Part shown: positions 14,789-21,393 of the stretch, in pieces
How positions within the stretch are numbered: the stretch's first letter is position 1
Layout: the number at the start of each line of letters is the position of its first letter
From: SIG575 sp045595725
Lineage (GTDB): Bacteria; Bacillota; Clostridia; Oscillospirales; Acutalibacteraceae
DNA: 21,393 bases
Reading direction: 5' to 3'
NCBI GenBank assembly: GCA_045595725.1
Contig: JAZOAY010000153.1
Location: 1-21,393 of the forward strand
Notes under the pieces: model-generated
Told to the model about the DNA's origin: nothing
Databases searched by the model: none
What the model saw: only the letters and a program-made list of their open reading frames with translations
Translations under genes and position numbers: made by a program

Positions 14789-16351
14789 TTAATATATTCC
14801 GAGTTCTTCTCTGAACTCGGTTTTAATATCAATATCATTTGAAATTTTAGCAGGCAAAGAAATGTATTTGTCTGCAAGGGAAAGGAGTTTCTCTTTGACC
14901 TTTTCATCCTTCGTCTGTAAAAATTCAAAAATATTTTCCATAATTTCGCAGCTTACAAAGAATTTCTCCGACCATTTTGTAAGTTCGTTGCAGATGGGTA
15001 AATCTCTTTTGAGAAACTCTCTGCATTTTTTCATTCTTTCAAGATAATTTGCTGCAAGCGAGAACGCTTTTTCATTGTCTCCCGATTTGAAAAGTTTTTC
15101 AATTTCACCGAAAGTTTCATACATTCTTCTTGAATTTGTGTCTTTAAGGCAGGATGTATAAAGATGGTCTGCGAAAATAATGAAATTATCTGCATCATCT
15201 TCTCCGATAACCTGTTTTATTGCTTTTTCCCAGGAGGACTGAGGATTATAGTTTTCTGAGTCCCAAAGGTAAGATGCGATTGTGATTAGAGGAATTTTTG
15301 AACACTCCGCATATTCCATACAGTTTGCAATAAGTCCCTCAGAATATTTCCACAAATCTTTTTCTCTGCCTATAATGGGGGATATGTGCATCTCGTTGAA
15401 CATGGAACAGTCGTTTACGGGATAATTGTCCCAATAAAGAGGTTTGTGGTGAGTGTTCTCATAAAATTTGAGAGCTTCGGATGTAGTCAGTTCACGGGAG
15501 CAGATGTCTTTTCCTGTCCAGAAAATGTTTATAAGGGGAGAAATGTTCTGTCCCAGTTTTGCTATGTAATATTCGTCTCCTTTACCGTGATAAACTGTGG
15601 GGCATACGGTAAGCTTTATGTCTGCATCAAGAGAAAGCAGAAAAGAGTGATACTTATTTATCAGGTCGATGTGAGCATTTACCGTTTCGCCGTATTTGTC
15701 CTTATCTTCTCCGTAAAATAAATCTTCGTCAATGTCATCAAGTAAGAGACCGAAGTTTCTTATTCCGATTTCATAAAGTTGTTTTGTTTTTTCTGAGAGA
15801 TAACCGAACTCTTTTTCGTCTGAATATTTCATTGTCAGTCCCGGTGCAATGCAGTAGTAAAGAGACATGAAATATTCTTGTGCAAGGTCAGAAAGTTCTT
15901 TCAGCTTTTTGAGTTCATCAGGGGGATATTTTTCTCTCCACTTTTCTCTGTGGAAAATATCATCTTTCGGAGCATAAAAAACAGTATTCATTCTGTTTTT
16001 TGCCATTAGTGTGAGAACGGATTTTCTGTTTTCGTGACTCCATGGCTTTCCGTAAAATCCCTCAATGTAACCTCTTGTTTTAAAAGAGGGAGAAACAACA
16101 AATTCACCTGAAGTGAGATTATTCTCTTTTATTCTTTGGGCTAAATCTGTCAGGGCATAAAATTCACTTTTTTCTCCTGAACAGATAATCTGCACGTTGT
16201 CTTCTTCGGTTTTTAAAATGTATTTTTCGTCGGTAATTCTTCTTGTTTTTTCACAGTAAGTTGTAAGTTCTGAGTTTTCATGTTTTATGCTTATATTCAA
16301 TTTACTTTCTTTAAGAATACCGTTTAAAATTTCTTGGGAAAGTCTGTTCAT
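14789..16351 (-). CDS. GH84 beta-N-acetylglucosaminidase (O-GlcNAcase-like)
   Basis: A 520-residue enzyme predicted to release terminal beta-GlcNAc by substrate-assisted catalysis. The barrel opens with RGYIEGFYGKPWSHENR (93-109), the GH84 hallmark. The catalytic aspartate pair is D205-D206 in LLLDDIDED. Further active-site segments are NIFWTG (275-280) and WDNYPVND (307-314), matching the WWNYPVND block of clostridial NagJ. A helical C-terminal part (about 370-520) follows. Unlike secreted clostridial GH84 enzymes it has no signal peptide or binding modules, so it probably works in the cytoplasm on imported oligosaccharides. The ribosome site is weak (GGCGGTG), hinting at translational coupling to the GNAT gene 15 nt upstream. 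Candidate roles are splitting GlcNAc from GlcNAc-MurNAc (in place of NagZ) or from other glycans. Confidence 0.92.
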   Translation of the reverse strand: MNRLSQEILNGILKESKLNISIKHENSELTTYCEKTRRITDEKYILKTEEDNVQIICSGEKSEFYALTDLAQRIKENNLTSGEFVVSPSFKTRGYIEGFYGKPWSHENRKSVLTLMAKNRMNTVFYAPKDDIFHREKWREKYPPDELKKLKELSDLAQEYFMSLYYCIAPGLTMKYSDEKEFGYLSEKTKQLYEIGIRNFGLLLDDIDEDLFYGEDKDKYGETVNAHIDLINKYHSFLLSLDADIKLTVCPTVYHGKGDEYYIAKLGQNISPLINIFWTGKDICSRELTTSEALKFYENTHHKPLYWDNYPVNDCSMFNEMHISPIIGREKDLWKYSEGLIANCMEYAECSKIPLITIASYLWDSENYNPQSSWEKAIKQVIGEDDADNFIIFADHLYTSCLKDTNSRRMYETFGEIEKLFKSGDNEKAFSLAANYLERMKKCREFLKRDLPICNELTKWSEKFFVSCEIMENIFEFLQTKDEKVKEKLLSLADKYISLPAKISNDIDIKTEFREELGIY

Positions 16352-16366
16352 GTTTTCACCGCCAAA

Positions 16367-16921
16367 TTAAAATTTTAAGGCAAATACTGCTGTTTTGGCT
16401 CTTGTTTCAAGAAGTGTGAAACCGTATTTTTTGTAAAAGTTTCCGCCTTTTTCATTGCCTGACCACATTGTCAGACAAACACCTTTCACACCTTTTTCTT
16501 TCAGGTTTTCGCAGAGTGCATCCATCAGCTTATGACCGAGTCCCATTCTCTGATATTCAGGGAGAATGTCAATATGCATGTGGGCAGGATATTCTTTTTT
16601 GTATTCAGACTGAATGAGGGTTGAAATAACAGCAGTTTTTTTGTAAAAGAATTCATATTTTCTGAATCTGGGAAGATATTCTTCTTTGAAAACTTTTTTG
16701 AAATTATCATAATTTTCGGCACAGAGAACGTATCCTATTGCTCTGTCGTTTTCATCAACTGCCACAAAGCAGTTGTGTCCCTCTTTTTCTATAAAATAAT
16801 CACAGTAAGTGGTGAGAATAAAATTCTGATATCTTTTTCCTTTTTTACAAGGGCCGTCGCTGTTGAGACAGACAAAACGCACATTTTCTTTATCTCTTTC
16901 TTCGTAACGTCTTATGTTCAT
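16367..16921 (-). CDS. GNAT N-acetyltransferase resembling the OGA C-terminal HAT-like domain
   Basis: A 184-residue single-domain GNAT. The acetyl-CoA loop is Q124-R-M-G-L-G129 (LPEYQRMGLGHKL), followed by the usual NFYKKYGF (161-168) near the C-terminus. The pattern FVAVDENDRAIGYVL, a ~40-residue insert with a Pro-x-Phe segment, then YPAHMHIDILPEYQ parallels bacterial relatives of the acetyltransferase-like domain fused to animal O-GlcNAcase. Its ATG follows the murQ TAA directly, with GGAGG 8 nt upstream inside murQ, so the genes are translationally coupled. It sits next to a GH84 gene, recalling the fused arrangement. The acetyl acceptor is unknown; re-acetylation of a deacetylated amino sugar would fit the operon but is inference. 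Confidence 0.85.
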   Translation of the reverse strand: MNIRRYEERDKENVRFVCLNSDGPCKKGKRYQNFILTTYCDYFIEKEGHNCFVAVDENDRAIGYVLCAENYDNFKKVFKEEYLPRFRKYEFFYKKTAVISTLIQSEYKKEYPAHMHIDILPEYQRMGLGHKLMDALCENLKEKGVKGVCLTMWSGNEKGGNFYKKYGFTLLETRAKTAVFALKF

Positions 16922-17725
16922 TTATTTTCCCTCCACGGCACGTCTGATGTCCCATAAATTTTCTTCAAGCAGTTCTTCTGCTGTTTTTTCATCGCATTTT
17001 AAAATTTCAACAACAATCCCGATCATTCTCCGGCGGAGTTTTTTGTTTGTGGGTTTTAAGTTTATCATCATGTTTTCATAAACACATCCGCACTTTGTCA
17101 TTGAAACTGTTGAAAGCATGTTGAGGATAATTTTTTGAGCAGTTCCCGCTTTCATTCTGGTAGAACCTGTGAGAACTTCTTCTCCCGTGTCTGCACAGAT
17201 GGAAATGTCTGCAATTTTTTCCATCTGAGTATCAGGATTATTTGTAATTGAAACGGTCTTTGCACCAAGTTCTTTTGCGTAGTTAATTGCGGAAATAACG
17301 TAGGCTGCAGAGCCTGAGGCGGAAAGTCCGATTAAAATATCTTTTTCTGAAAAATTATGATTTTTCAGGTCGGTCACGGAAAGTTGGGGATTGTCTTCTG
17401 CATTTTCAGCAGCCTTGAACATACAGTCTCTGCCGCCTGCAATAATACCGTTGAACAAATCATAAGATACTCCGAAAGTGGGAGGACATTCTGCTGCATC
17501 GCATACTGCAAGTCTGCCTGATGTTCCGCTTCCTATGTAAAAAACTCTGCCGCCGTTTTTTATTGTTTCTGTCACAGCGTCACATGCTTCTTCAATTTGT
17601 GGCAAAGCCTTTTCAATTGCAGAAAAAACATTCAGGTTTTCATCATTTATAACTTTGAGTATTTCACCTGTGTTCATTTTGTCAAGTTTATAAGTTTTTT
17701 TGTTTCGCATTTCAGTTCTTAGCAT
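16922..17725 (-). CDS. murQ: N-acetylmuramic acid 6-phosphate etherase
   Basis: A 267-residue SIS-fold enzyme converting MurNAc-6-phosphate to GlcNAc-6-phosphate and D-lactate in the cytoplasm. Signatures: TEMRNKKTYKLDKM at the start, YIGSGTSGRL (64-72), DAAECPPTFG, and TGEEVLTGSTRMKAGTAQK. Catalytic E79 and E110 are 31 residues apart, the spacing of E83 and E114 in E. coli MurQ. Odd point: after KKLRRRMIGIVVEILKC the protein goes straight to the final helix (AEELLEENLWDIRRAVEGK), lacking about 30 residues of the C-terminal helical region found in the ~300-residue E. coli and B. subtilis enzymes. The active site is intact, so this looks like a compact variant. GAGG lies 7 nt before the ATG, 9 nt after the murK-like stop. 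Confidence 0.95.
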   Translation of the reverse strand: MLRTEMRNKKTYKLDKMNTGEILKVINDENLNVFSAIEKALPQIEEACDAVTETIKNGGRVFYIGSGTSGRLAVCDAAECPPTFGVSYDLFNGIIAGGRDCMFKAAENAEDNPQLSVTDLKNHNFSEKDILIGLSASGSAAYVISAINYAKELGAKTVSITNNPDTQMEKIADISICADTGEEVLTGSTRMKAGTAQKIILNMLSTVSMTKCGCVYENMMINLKPTNKKLRRRMIGIVVEILKCDEKTAEELLEENLWDIRRAVEGK

Positions 17726-17734
17726 AAGAAAACC

Positions 17735-18628
17735 TCATTCAATTATGTTCTTTCTTGCAAGCGACAAGGCACCGGAAACAATTTCTTTGTCACACCATTC
17801 GATTTTTATTTCATCTTCAAGATGATTTATGAAAAAATTTTCAAGTATTTCTTTCTGCTTGCATAAGCCTCCGCAGAGAACAATTTTTCCTTTTTTGTCA
17901 GGGAGCAAATTGTATCCCGCTTTGATGATTTCTGCAATTTCTTTTGTGTTTTTTCTGAGAATTCTTTCAGCTTCCTTGTCACCTTTTTCATAAGCACGGA
18001 AAATTACAGGTGCAAAAGAGGCAATGTATGAATTACCGCCTTTATAAATCTTCGGTATTGCATCGGGCAGAGGGAGTTTCACTTCTTCTCTAATCATTTT
18101 ATATATTATTTCGCTTCCTCCTCTTGTGTCAAGAAAAGAGAAAGCACTTTCAAGGGCATCTGAGCCGAGATGAAATCCGCTGCCGCCTTTGTCAATAAGG
18201 TAGCCCCAACCGCCTACTTTTTGACAGCACGAGCCTGTGTTGACGAAAGCACAGATTCCTGTGCCGATGATTACTGCTACACCTTGTTCACCGCCGAGGG
18301 CAACTTCAAGCGCGCTGTCCGTATCGCTTCCGTTATTAACTTTGCCGAAACCGTAAGACAAGAGATAATCTTTTATAACTTCTTTGTTATTACCGCTCAT
18401 TCCTCCTGCAATACCTGCAAAAAGTGAAATCTTCTTTTTATCAATTCCTTCACACACACGGCTTATTCCGTTTTCAAGGCATTTCTTTGTATTTTCAATA
18501 CCTGTGCTTACGGGATTTGAAGGTCCGAGAAGTATTCTTTTGATTTCTCTGCCGTTTAAATCTGTCAACAGAAAATCTGTTTTTGTACCTCCGCCGTCAA
18601 TAGCGAGAAGATATGTAATTTCAGCCAC
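17735..18628 (-). CDS. murK: BadF/BadG-type N-acetylmuramate / N-acetylglucosamine kinase (MurK-like)
   Basis: A 297-residue ASKHA-fold kinase. Phosphate-1 loop DGGGTKTDFLL (11-21), phosphate-2 region VIIGTGICAFV, then VGGWGYLIDKGGSGFHLG and the adenosine block IVLCGGL, all standard for the BadF/BadG/GlcNAc-kinase family. In Clostridium acetobutylicum a kinase of this family (MurK), encoded beside murQ, phosphorylates both MurNAc and GlcNAc. The same pairing here supports that role: sugars would enter unphosphorylated and be trapped as 6-phosphates, with MurNAc-6P passed to MurQ. The frame opens at a GTG at 18637. AGGAG lies 8 nt before the GTG at 18628, so I take 18628 as the start. GlcNAc-only specificity cannot be excluded. 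Confidence 0.85.
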   Translation of the reverse strand: MAEITYLLAIDGGGTKTDFLLTDLNGREIKRILLGPSNPVSTGIENTKKCLENGISRVCEGIDKKKISLFAGIAGGMSGNNKEVIKDYLLSYGFGKVNNGSDTDSALEVALGGEQGVAVIIGTGICAFVNTGSCCQKVGGWGYLIDKGGSGFHLGSDALESAFSFLDTRGGSEIIYKMIREEVKLPLPDAIPKIYKGGNSYIASFAPVIFRAYEKGDKEAERILRKNTKEIAEIIKAGYNLLPDKKGKIVLCGGLCKQKEILENFFINHLEDEIKIEWCDKEIVSGALSLARKNIIE

Positions 18629-18648
18629 AAGTCTCACTCCTGATTTTG

Positions 18649-19986
18649 TTATCTGAGAGTGAATTGAACATTCACATCTGAATAACCTTTGTTGTTACCT
18701 ATTGTGTCAAGAAGCATTTTTTCAAGATTTATTTTGTTGCCGTTTTTGGAAAGCTTCGGTTCAATTTTTTTGATTATAAAAGAAAACCTTCTGAGAAATG
18801 AAGAAATAAGTTTGTATTCGGGAGTGCCTTTTACATAAGGCTGGTCTCCTTTGAAAAGATTAATTCCTACTTCGGAGATAAAGTCTGTGATTTTCTTTTT
18901 CCCGAGTTGTTTGTCAACCCTGAAGAACAAGAGATGAGCAAGTGTACCCACGGTATAAGTTGAAATGAATTTTTTGCCTAATTTTTTCAGATGTTTTATA
19001 ATTCCTTTACCGCCGTCAAGGGTGCGGAATATTTTGCCGAGTATTGCTTTTTTGAATTGTTTGTCGAAATATTCCTGAACAGAGAGTCCGTTCATATCCC
19101 AACCGAAATCTTCAACGTCAATTGTTTTGACAGTCAATAAGGAGTTTTCATCAACTGTTAATTTTCTGTATTTTGCAGGACTGCCTGCAAGACAAGAGGT
19201 ACAGACGTCAATAAGTCTGTTGCCTTTTGAAGAATGAAATACATTGACACTCTGGATGTGCATATGTCCCGTTAAAATAAGTTCGATTCCGCTGTCTGCA
19301 AGGAAAGTTGCAATTTTGTCCCACTCTTTGATTTTAGCATCTCCCACTAAATCAAAAGCAGGTATGGAGGGAATTATAGGATAATGGCATATTGCAAAAA
19401 TGGAGCAGTTGTCTTTTTTTGCTTTTTCTATCTGTTCTTTTGCCCAAAACATAAGCCTTTCATCTATTGCACCCTTGGGCTGATTCTGACTGTCGCAACA
19501 TATGGCAAGCATTCTTATGCCGTCACAAATTTCAGCAACATAAGAATGGGTAGGTTCATCAAAGGCTATTGCGTCACCGTAACCGAAATCTTTATACATT
19601 TCGTGAAGGTTTTCAAAGCGTGCACCTTCAACTGATATTCTTTCATTATTCTTAAAGGCAAAAGAATCATCACCGTAATCGTGACCTGCCGTTATAACGT
19701 AAATCTTTTTACCGCTTTCTTTAAGTCTGTAAAGTTCTTTTATAAAACTTTTGTGACTTTCAAGCTCACCGTTTTTTGTAAGGTCACCGGGAATTATTAC
19801 TATGTCAGTTTCCTTGTCTTCTGCAATGCTCTCAAAGGTACTTTTTATAATGGCGCTGCTCTCTTTCATAAAGTATTGCTCACGGCTCATATATTCATCG
19901 AAAGCTTTGCCTTCAACGCCCAATTCGTTTTCAAAATAATGGGTATCTGTTACAAGATAAAAACTGACAGGGTTCATAATTCTCAT
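18649..19986 (-). CDS. Metallophosphoesterase, calcineurin-like
   Basis: A 445-residue cytoplasmic protein, first gene of the operon. Two-metal motifs in order: TDTH (D14, H16), PGDLTKNGE (D68), AGHD (H102, D103), ICHYP (H201) and TGHMH (H241, H243). The third motif is normally GNHD, whose Asn binds and bridges metal; here that Asn is G101. A basic helical C-terminal domain (about 300-445, with KKLGKKFISTYTVG) goes beyond the catalytic domain and I do not recognise it. No signal peptide. AAGGA lies 5 nt before the ATG. Close homologues are commonly annotated only as phosphohydrolases; substrates could be phosphodiesters, nucleotides or sugar phosphates. Its lead position suggests removal of phosphate from a wall- or glycan-derived intermediate, which is a guess. 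Confidence 0.85.
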   Translation of the reverse strand: MRIMNPVSFYLVTDTHYFENELGVEGKAFDEYMSREQYFMKESSAIIKSTFESIAEDKETDIVIIPGDLTKNGELESHKSFIKELYRLKESGKKIYVITAGHDYGDDSFAFKNNERISVEGARFENLHEMYKDFGYGDAIAFDEPTHSYVAEICDGIRMLAICCDSQNQPKGAIDERLMFWAKEQIEKAKKDNCSIFAICHYPIIPSIPAFDLVGDAKIKEWDKIATFLADSGIELILTGHMHIQSVNVFHSSKGNRLIDVCTSCLAGSPAKYRKLTVDENSLLTVKTIDVEDFGWDMNGLSVQEYFDKQFKKAILGKIFRTLDGGKGIIKHLKKLGKKFISTYTVGTLAHLLFFRVDKQLGKKKITDFISEVGINLFKGDQPYVKGTPEYKLISSFLRRFSFIIKKIEPKLSKNGNKINLEKMLLDTIGNNKGYSDVNVQFTLR

Positions 19987-20019
19987 CTTCTTCCTTTTTA
20001 TGTGTTTCTGACAATATAC

Positions 20020-20049
20020 ATATTACCATACTTGATATACATTTTACAA
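20020..20049 (-). promoter_or_regulatory. Promoter of the eight-gene operon
   Basis: On the minus strand TTGTAA (20044-20049), an 18-bp spacer and TAATAT (20020-20025) with the TGG extension before the -10. It starts about 30 nt before the metallophosphoesterase ATG. Confidence 0.65.
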
Positions 20050-20135
20050 TACAATTTTTTGCTTATTACATTGAATACCGAAAATAAAACACTTACGAGA
20101 TTATGATTAAAAAAAATTAATATTTCGTTAATATC

Positions 20136-20164
20136 TTGCTTTTTGAAAAAAAATGAGTTATAAT
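20136..20164 (+). promoter_or_regulatory. Sigma-A promoter of the secreted repeat protein
   Basis: TTGCTT (20136-20141), a 17-bp spacer and TATAAT (20159-20164). The predicted start near 20171 leaves a leader of about 110 nt. It is divergent from the operon promoter, whose -35 lies some 90 bp away. Confidence 0.85.
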
Positions 20165-20171
20165 GTGCACA

Positions 20172-20280
20172 GAAGATAATTATAATTGGCAAAATTGTAA
20201 TTGTTAGGCGGGCATTCTTCTCCTGCTTAACGGCTTTGCCGACAGAAAATCTTCCGAAATTAAAACAGGAGGCAAAAGTT
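20172..20280 (+). ncRNA. Structured 5' leader of three abutting hairpins (no class assigned)
   Basis: Hairpin 1 pairs AATTATAATT with AATTGTAATT (20178-20202, 5-nt loop). Hairpin 2 pairs GTTAGGCGGG with CCTGCTTAAC (20203-20231, 9-nt loop, two G-U pairs). Hairpin 3 pairs GGC with GCC around TTT (20232-20240). Each begins at the base after the previous ends, allowing coaxial stacking. A ~30-nt A-rich unpaired run then leads to GGAGG. I could not match it to a known riboswitch consensus; an mRNA-stabilising leader is equally possible. Confidence 0.5.
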
Positions 20281-21393
20281 ATGAAGAAAAAAATCATTGC
20301 TCTTCTGCTCTCACTTGTAATGCTCGTTGGTATCATTCCCGCAGCAGTTTACGCAGCAGAAGGCGACCCCAAAGTTGTTTTGACAATTACAGCTGACAAA
20401 GCAATGGCAGTAGCAGGTGAAGAAATTACTTTCACAGTTGCTATGGAATCTGAATATGCCCTTACATCAATGGCATTCAGAACAGCATTCCCCGAAGGTC
20501 TTACTTATGTAGACAACTCAGGTGCTACTGATGCGAATGCAAAAGCAACTCTCGGTCTTGACGACTATGCTTGGACAGAATGGTCAAAGAGAGGTGGCGC
20601 AGCACAGGGCGACAACTATGTAAACGGTTTCGCAACAGTACCCAACGCTGCAACAACAGCAGTTACACTTTGCACATTCAAAGCAGTAGTAGCAGCAGAC
20701 GCAGCACTTGGCGATTATGCAGTTAACCTTATCGGTCTTGATGAATTCATGGACGACAGCTGGACTACATTTGCTGAAGAAGAAATCAAAGTTGTAACAG
20801 CAACAATCGAAGTTACAGATCACATCTGTAGTGCAGACAAACTTACAGAAGTTGCAGCTAAAGATGCAACATGTACAGAAGACGGTAACCTTGGTTACTT
20901 CGAATGTACTTGCGGAACAAAATACGTTGACAAAGCTATGTCAGACGTTGTTATTGATGTAATCGTTCCCTCAACAGGTCACACAGAAGCAGAAGCAGTT
21001 AAAGAAGACGTTGTTAATGCAACATGTACAACAGCCGGTTCTTACAACATGGTAGTTTACTGTGAAGTTTGCGGTGAAAAACTTTCATCTACACCCGCAA
21101 CAGAAGCAGCACTCGGCCACACAGAAGGCGAAGTTGTTATTGAAAACAAAGTAGCAGCAGACTGTGTAAACGAAGGCTCATATGACGAAGTTGTTTACTG
21201 TACAGTATGCGGTGAAGAACTTTCAAGAGAAGAAGTTATCGTTCCTGCACTCGGCCACACAGAAGGCGACGTTGTTATTGAAAACGAACTAGCAGCAGAC
21301 TGTGTAAACGAAGGCTCATATGACGAAGTTGTTTACTGTACAGTATGCGGTGAAGAACTCAGCCGTGAAACAATTGCAGTTGATGCGCTCGGT
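20281..21393 (+). CDS. Secreted cohesin-like protein with Cys-x-x-Cys repeats (3' end outside window)
   Basis: 371 codons, open to the window edge. Residues 1-25 are a clear signal peptide (MKKKIIALLLSLVMLVG..., likely cleaved after VYA). Residues about 30-180 have a cohesin/carbohydrate-binding-like beta-sandwich pattern (VVLTITADKAMAVAGEEITFTV, then TSMAFRTAFPEGLTYV). From about residue 185 come Cys-rich repeats: one divergent unit with CTCG, then three 46-residue units each holding A-x-C, GSY, V-x-YC-x-VCGE-x-L and a final LGH. The paired cysteines (CxxC) could bind metal or form disulfides. Such repeats are common in large surface proteins of gut Clostridia. GGAGG lies 8 nt before the ATG. 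The anchor (sortase, SLH or dockerin) and full length are not visible. Role unknown; adhesion or surface scaffold is plausible. Confidence 0.85.
   Translation, partial: MKKKIIALLLSLVMLVGIIPAAVYAAEGDPKVVLTITADKAMAVAGEEITFTVAMESEYALTSMAFRTAFPEGLTYVDNSGATDANAKATLGLDDYAWTEWSKRGGAAQGDNYVNGFATVPNAATTAVTLCTFKAVVAADAALGDYAVNLIGLDEFMDDSWTTFAEEEIKVVTATIEVTDHICSADKLTEVAAKDATCTEDGNLGYFECTCGTKYVDKAMSDVVIDVIVPSTGHTEAEAVKEDVVNATCTTAGSYNMVVYCEVCGEKLSSTPATEAALGHTEGEVVIENKVAADCVNEGSYDEVVYCTVCGEELSREEVIVPALGHTEGDVVIENELAADCVNEGSYDEVVYCTVCGEELSRETIAVDALG
20974..21387 (+). repeat. Three tandem 138-bp coding repeats
   Basis: Units start at 20974, 21112 and 21250, each 138 bp (46 codons). The second and third are nearly the same and share 70 identical bases in a row (21152-21221 and 21290-21359), while the first is diverged and matches mainly at protein level. 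A fourth unit begins at 21388. The pattern indicates recent duplication or gene conversion. Confidence 0.92.

Larger units (their letters stand above)
9865..19986 (-). other. Eight-gene amino-sugar/glycan salvage operon
   Basis: Order of transcription: metallophosphoesterase, murK-like, murQ, GNAT, GH84, ceramidase-like A, ceramidase-like B, GHL6. Gaps between stop and next start are about 20, 9, 0, 15, 17, 0 and 5 nt, with no terminator hairpin inside. One promoter is visible upstream (20020-20049) and one terminator downstream (9835-9866). The layout indicates a single transcript of about 10 kb. No transporter, PTS gene or regulator is included. Confidence 0.82.

Noticed and set aside
9865..19986. 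Calling the locus a sphingolipid degradation operon because of the ceramidase matches
   Set aside because: The nucleophile segment and C-terminal domain of true ceramidases are missing and the neighbours are amino-sugar enzymes; no sphingosine-related gene is present.
20172..20280. Cyclic-di-GMP riboswitch upstream of the secreted protein
   Set aside because: GGCAAA and GGCTTTGCC fragments recall that class, but the order of elements and the required tetraloop/receptor parts are not present.
19681..20336. Open frames on both strands around the divergent promoters (141 and 112 codons)
   Set aside because: The plus one is antisense to the metallophosphoesterase gene and the minus one runs through both promoters and the start of the secreted protein gene. 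Neither has a ribosome site or a sensible protein composition.
20584..20823. 79-codon Cys-rich minus-strand frame that looks like a metal-binding peptide
   Set aside because: The cysteines are the reverse reading of GCA/ACA-rich Ala/Thr codons in the secreted protein gene; no start signal is present.

Overview
The window looks like chromosomal DNA of a low-GC Gram-positive anaerobe of the class Clostridia, most likely a gut Ruminococcaceae/Oscillospiraceae relative. This rests on AGGAGG-type ribosome sites before nearly every gene, textbook sigma-A promoters, a Gram-positive LexA box (GAAC-N4-GTTT), a SpoIIQ-like sporulation peptidase, a PASTA kinase-like protein and glycosidases typical of gut Firmicutes. 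I see no tRNA, rRNA, CRISPR array, intact transposon or prophage.

Layout. (1) 1-709, minus: a PiT-type phosphate transporter, cut by the window edge, with a near-consensus promoter. (2) 886-4426, minus: a two-gene unit of a GH78 alpha-L-rhamnosidase followed by a membrane-anchored protein of unknown function. A 24-bp palindrome sits on its promoter. (3) 4429-6168, minus: a small DUF1874/YddF-like gene with palindromes upstream, then type I glyceraldehyde-3-phosphate dehydrogenase with its own promoter and terminator. (4) 6251-7690: lexA (minus) with an autoregulatory SOS box, divergent from a SpoIIQ-like M23 peptidase (plus). (5) 7691-7992: a gene-free stretch with two prominent hairpin elements, one resembling dispersed Firmicute repeats. 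(6) 7993-9866, plus: a zinc-ribbon/kinase-fold/transmembrane/2xPASTA protein whose three core kinase residues are all replaced, so probably a pseudokinase.

(7) 9865-20049, minus: the most interesting region, eight tightly packed genes behind one promoter. In transcription order they are a metallophosphoesterase, MurK-like amino-sugar kinase, MurQ etherase, GNAT acetyltransferase, GH84 beta-N-acetylglucosaminidase, two tandem exported proteins of the neutral-ceramidase fold, and a GHL6-type putative glycosidase. MurK and MurQ make a MurNAc/GlcNAc salvage pair. My inference is that the GH84 enzyme and the ceramidase-fold proteins fill the roles that NagZ and AmiE fill in the Bacillus subtilis muropeptide-salvage operon, or else that the locus handles another N-acetylated glycoconjugate. 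No transporter or regulator for it lies inside the window.

(8) 20136-21393, plus, divergent from the operon: a secreted protein with a cohesin-like N-terminal domain and 46-residue Cys-x-x-Cys repeats, preceded by a leader of three directly abutting hairpins and running off the right edge.

All functional names come from reading motifs by eye. No database or structure search was run.
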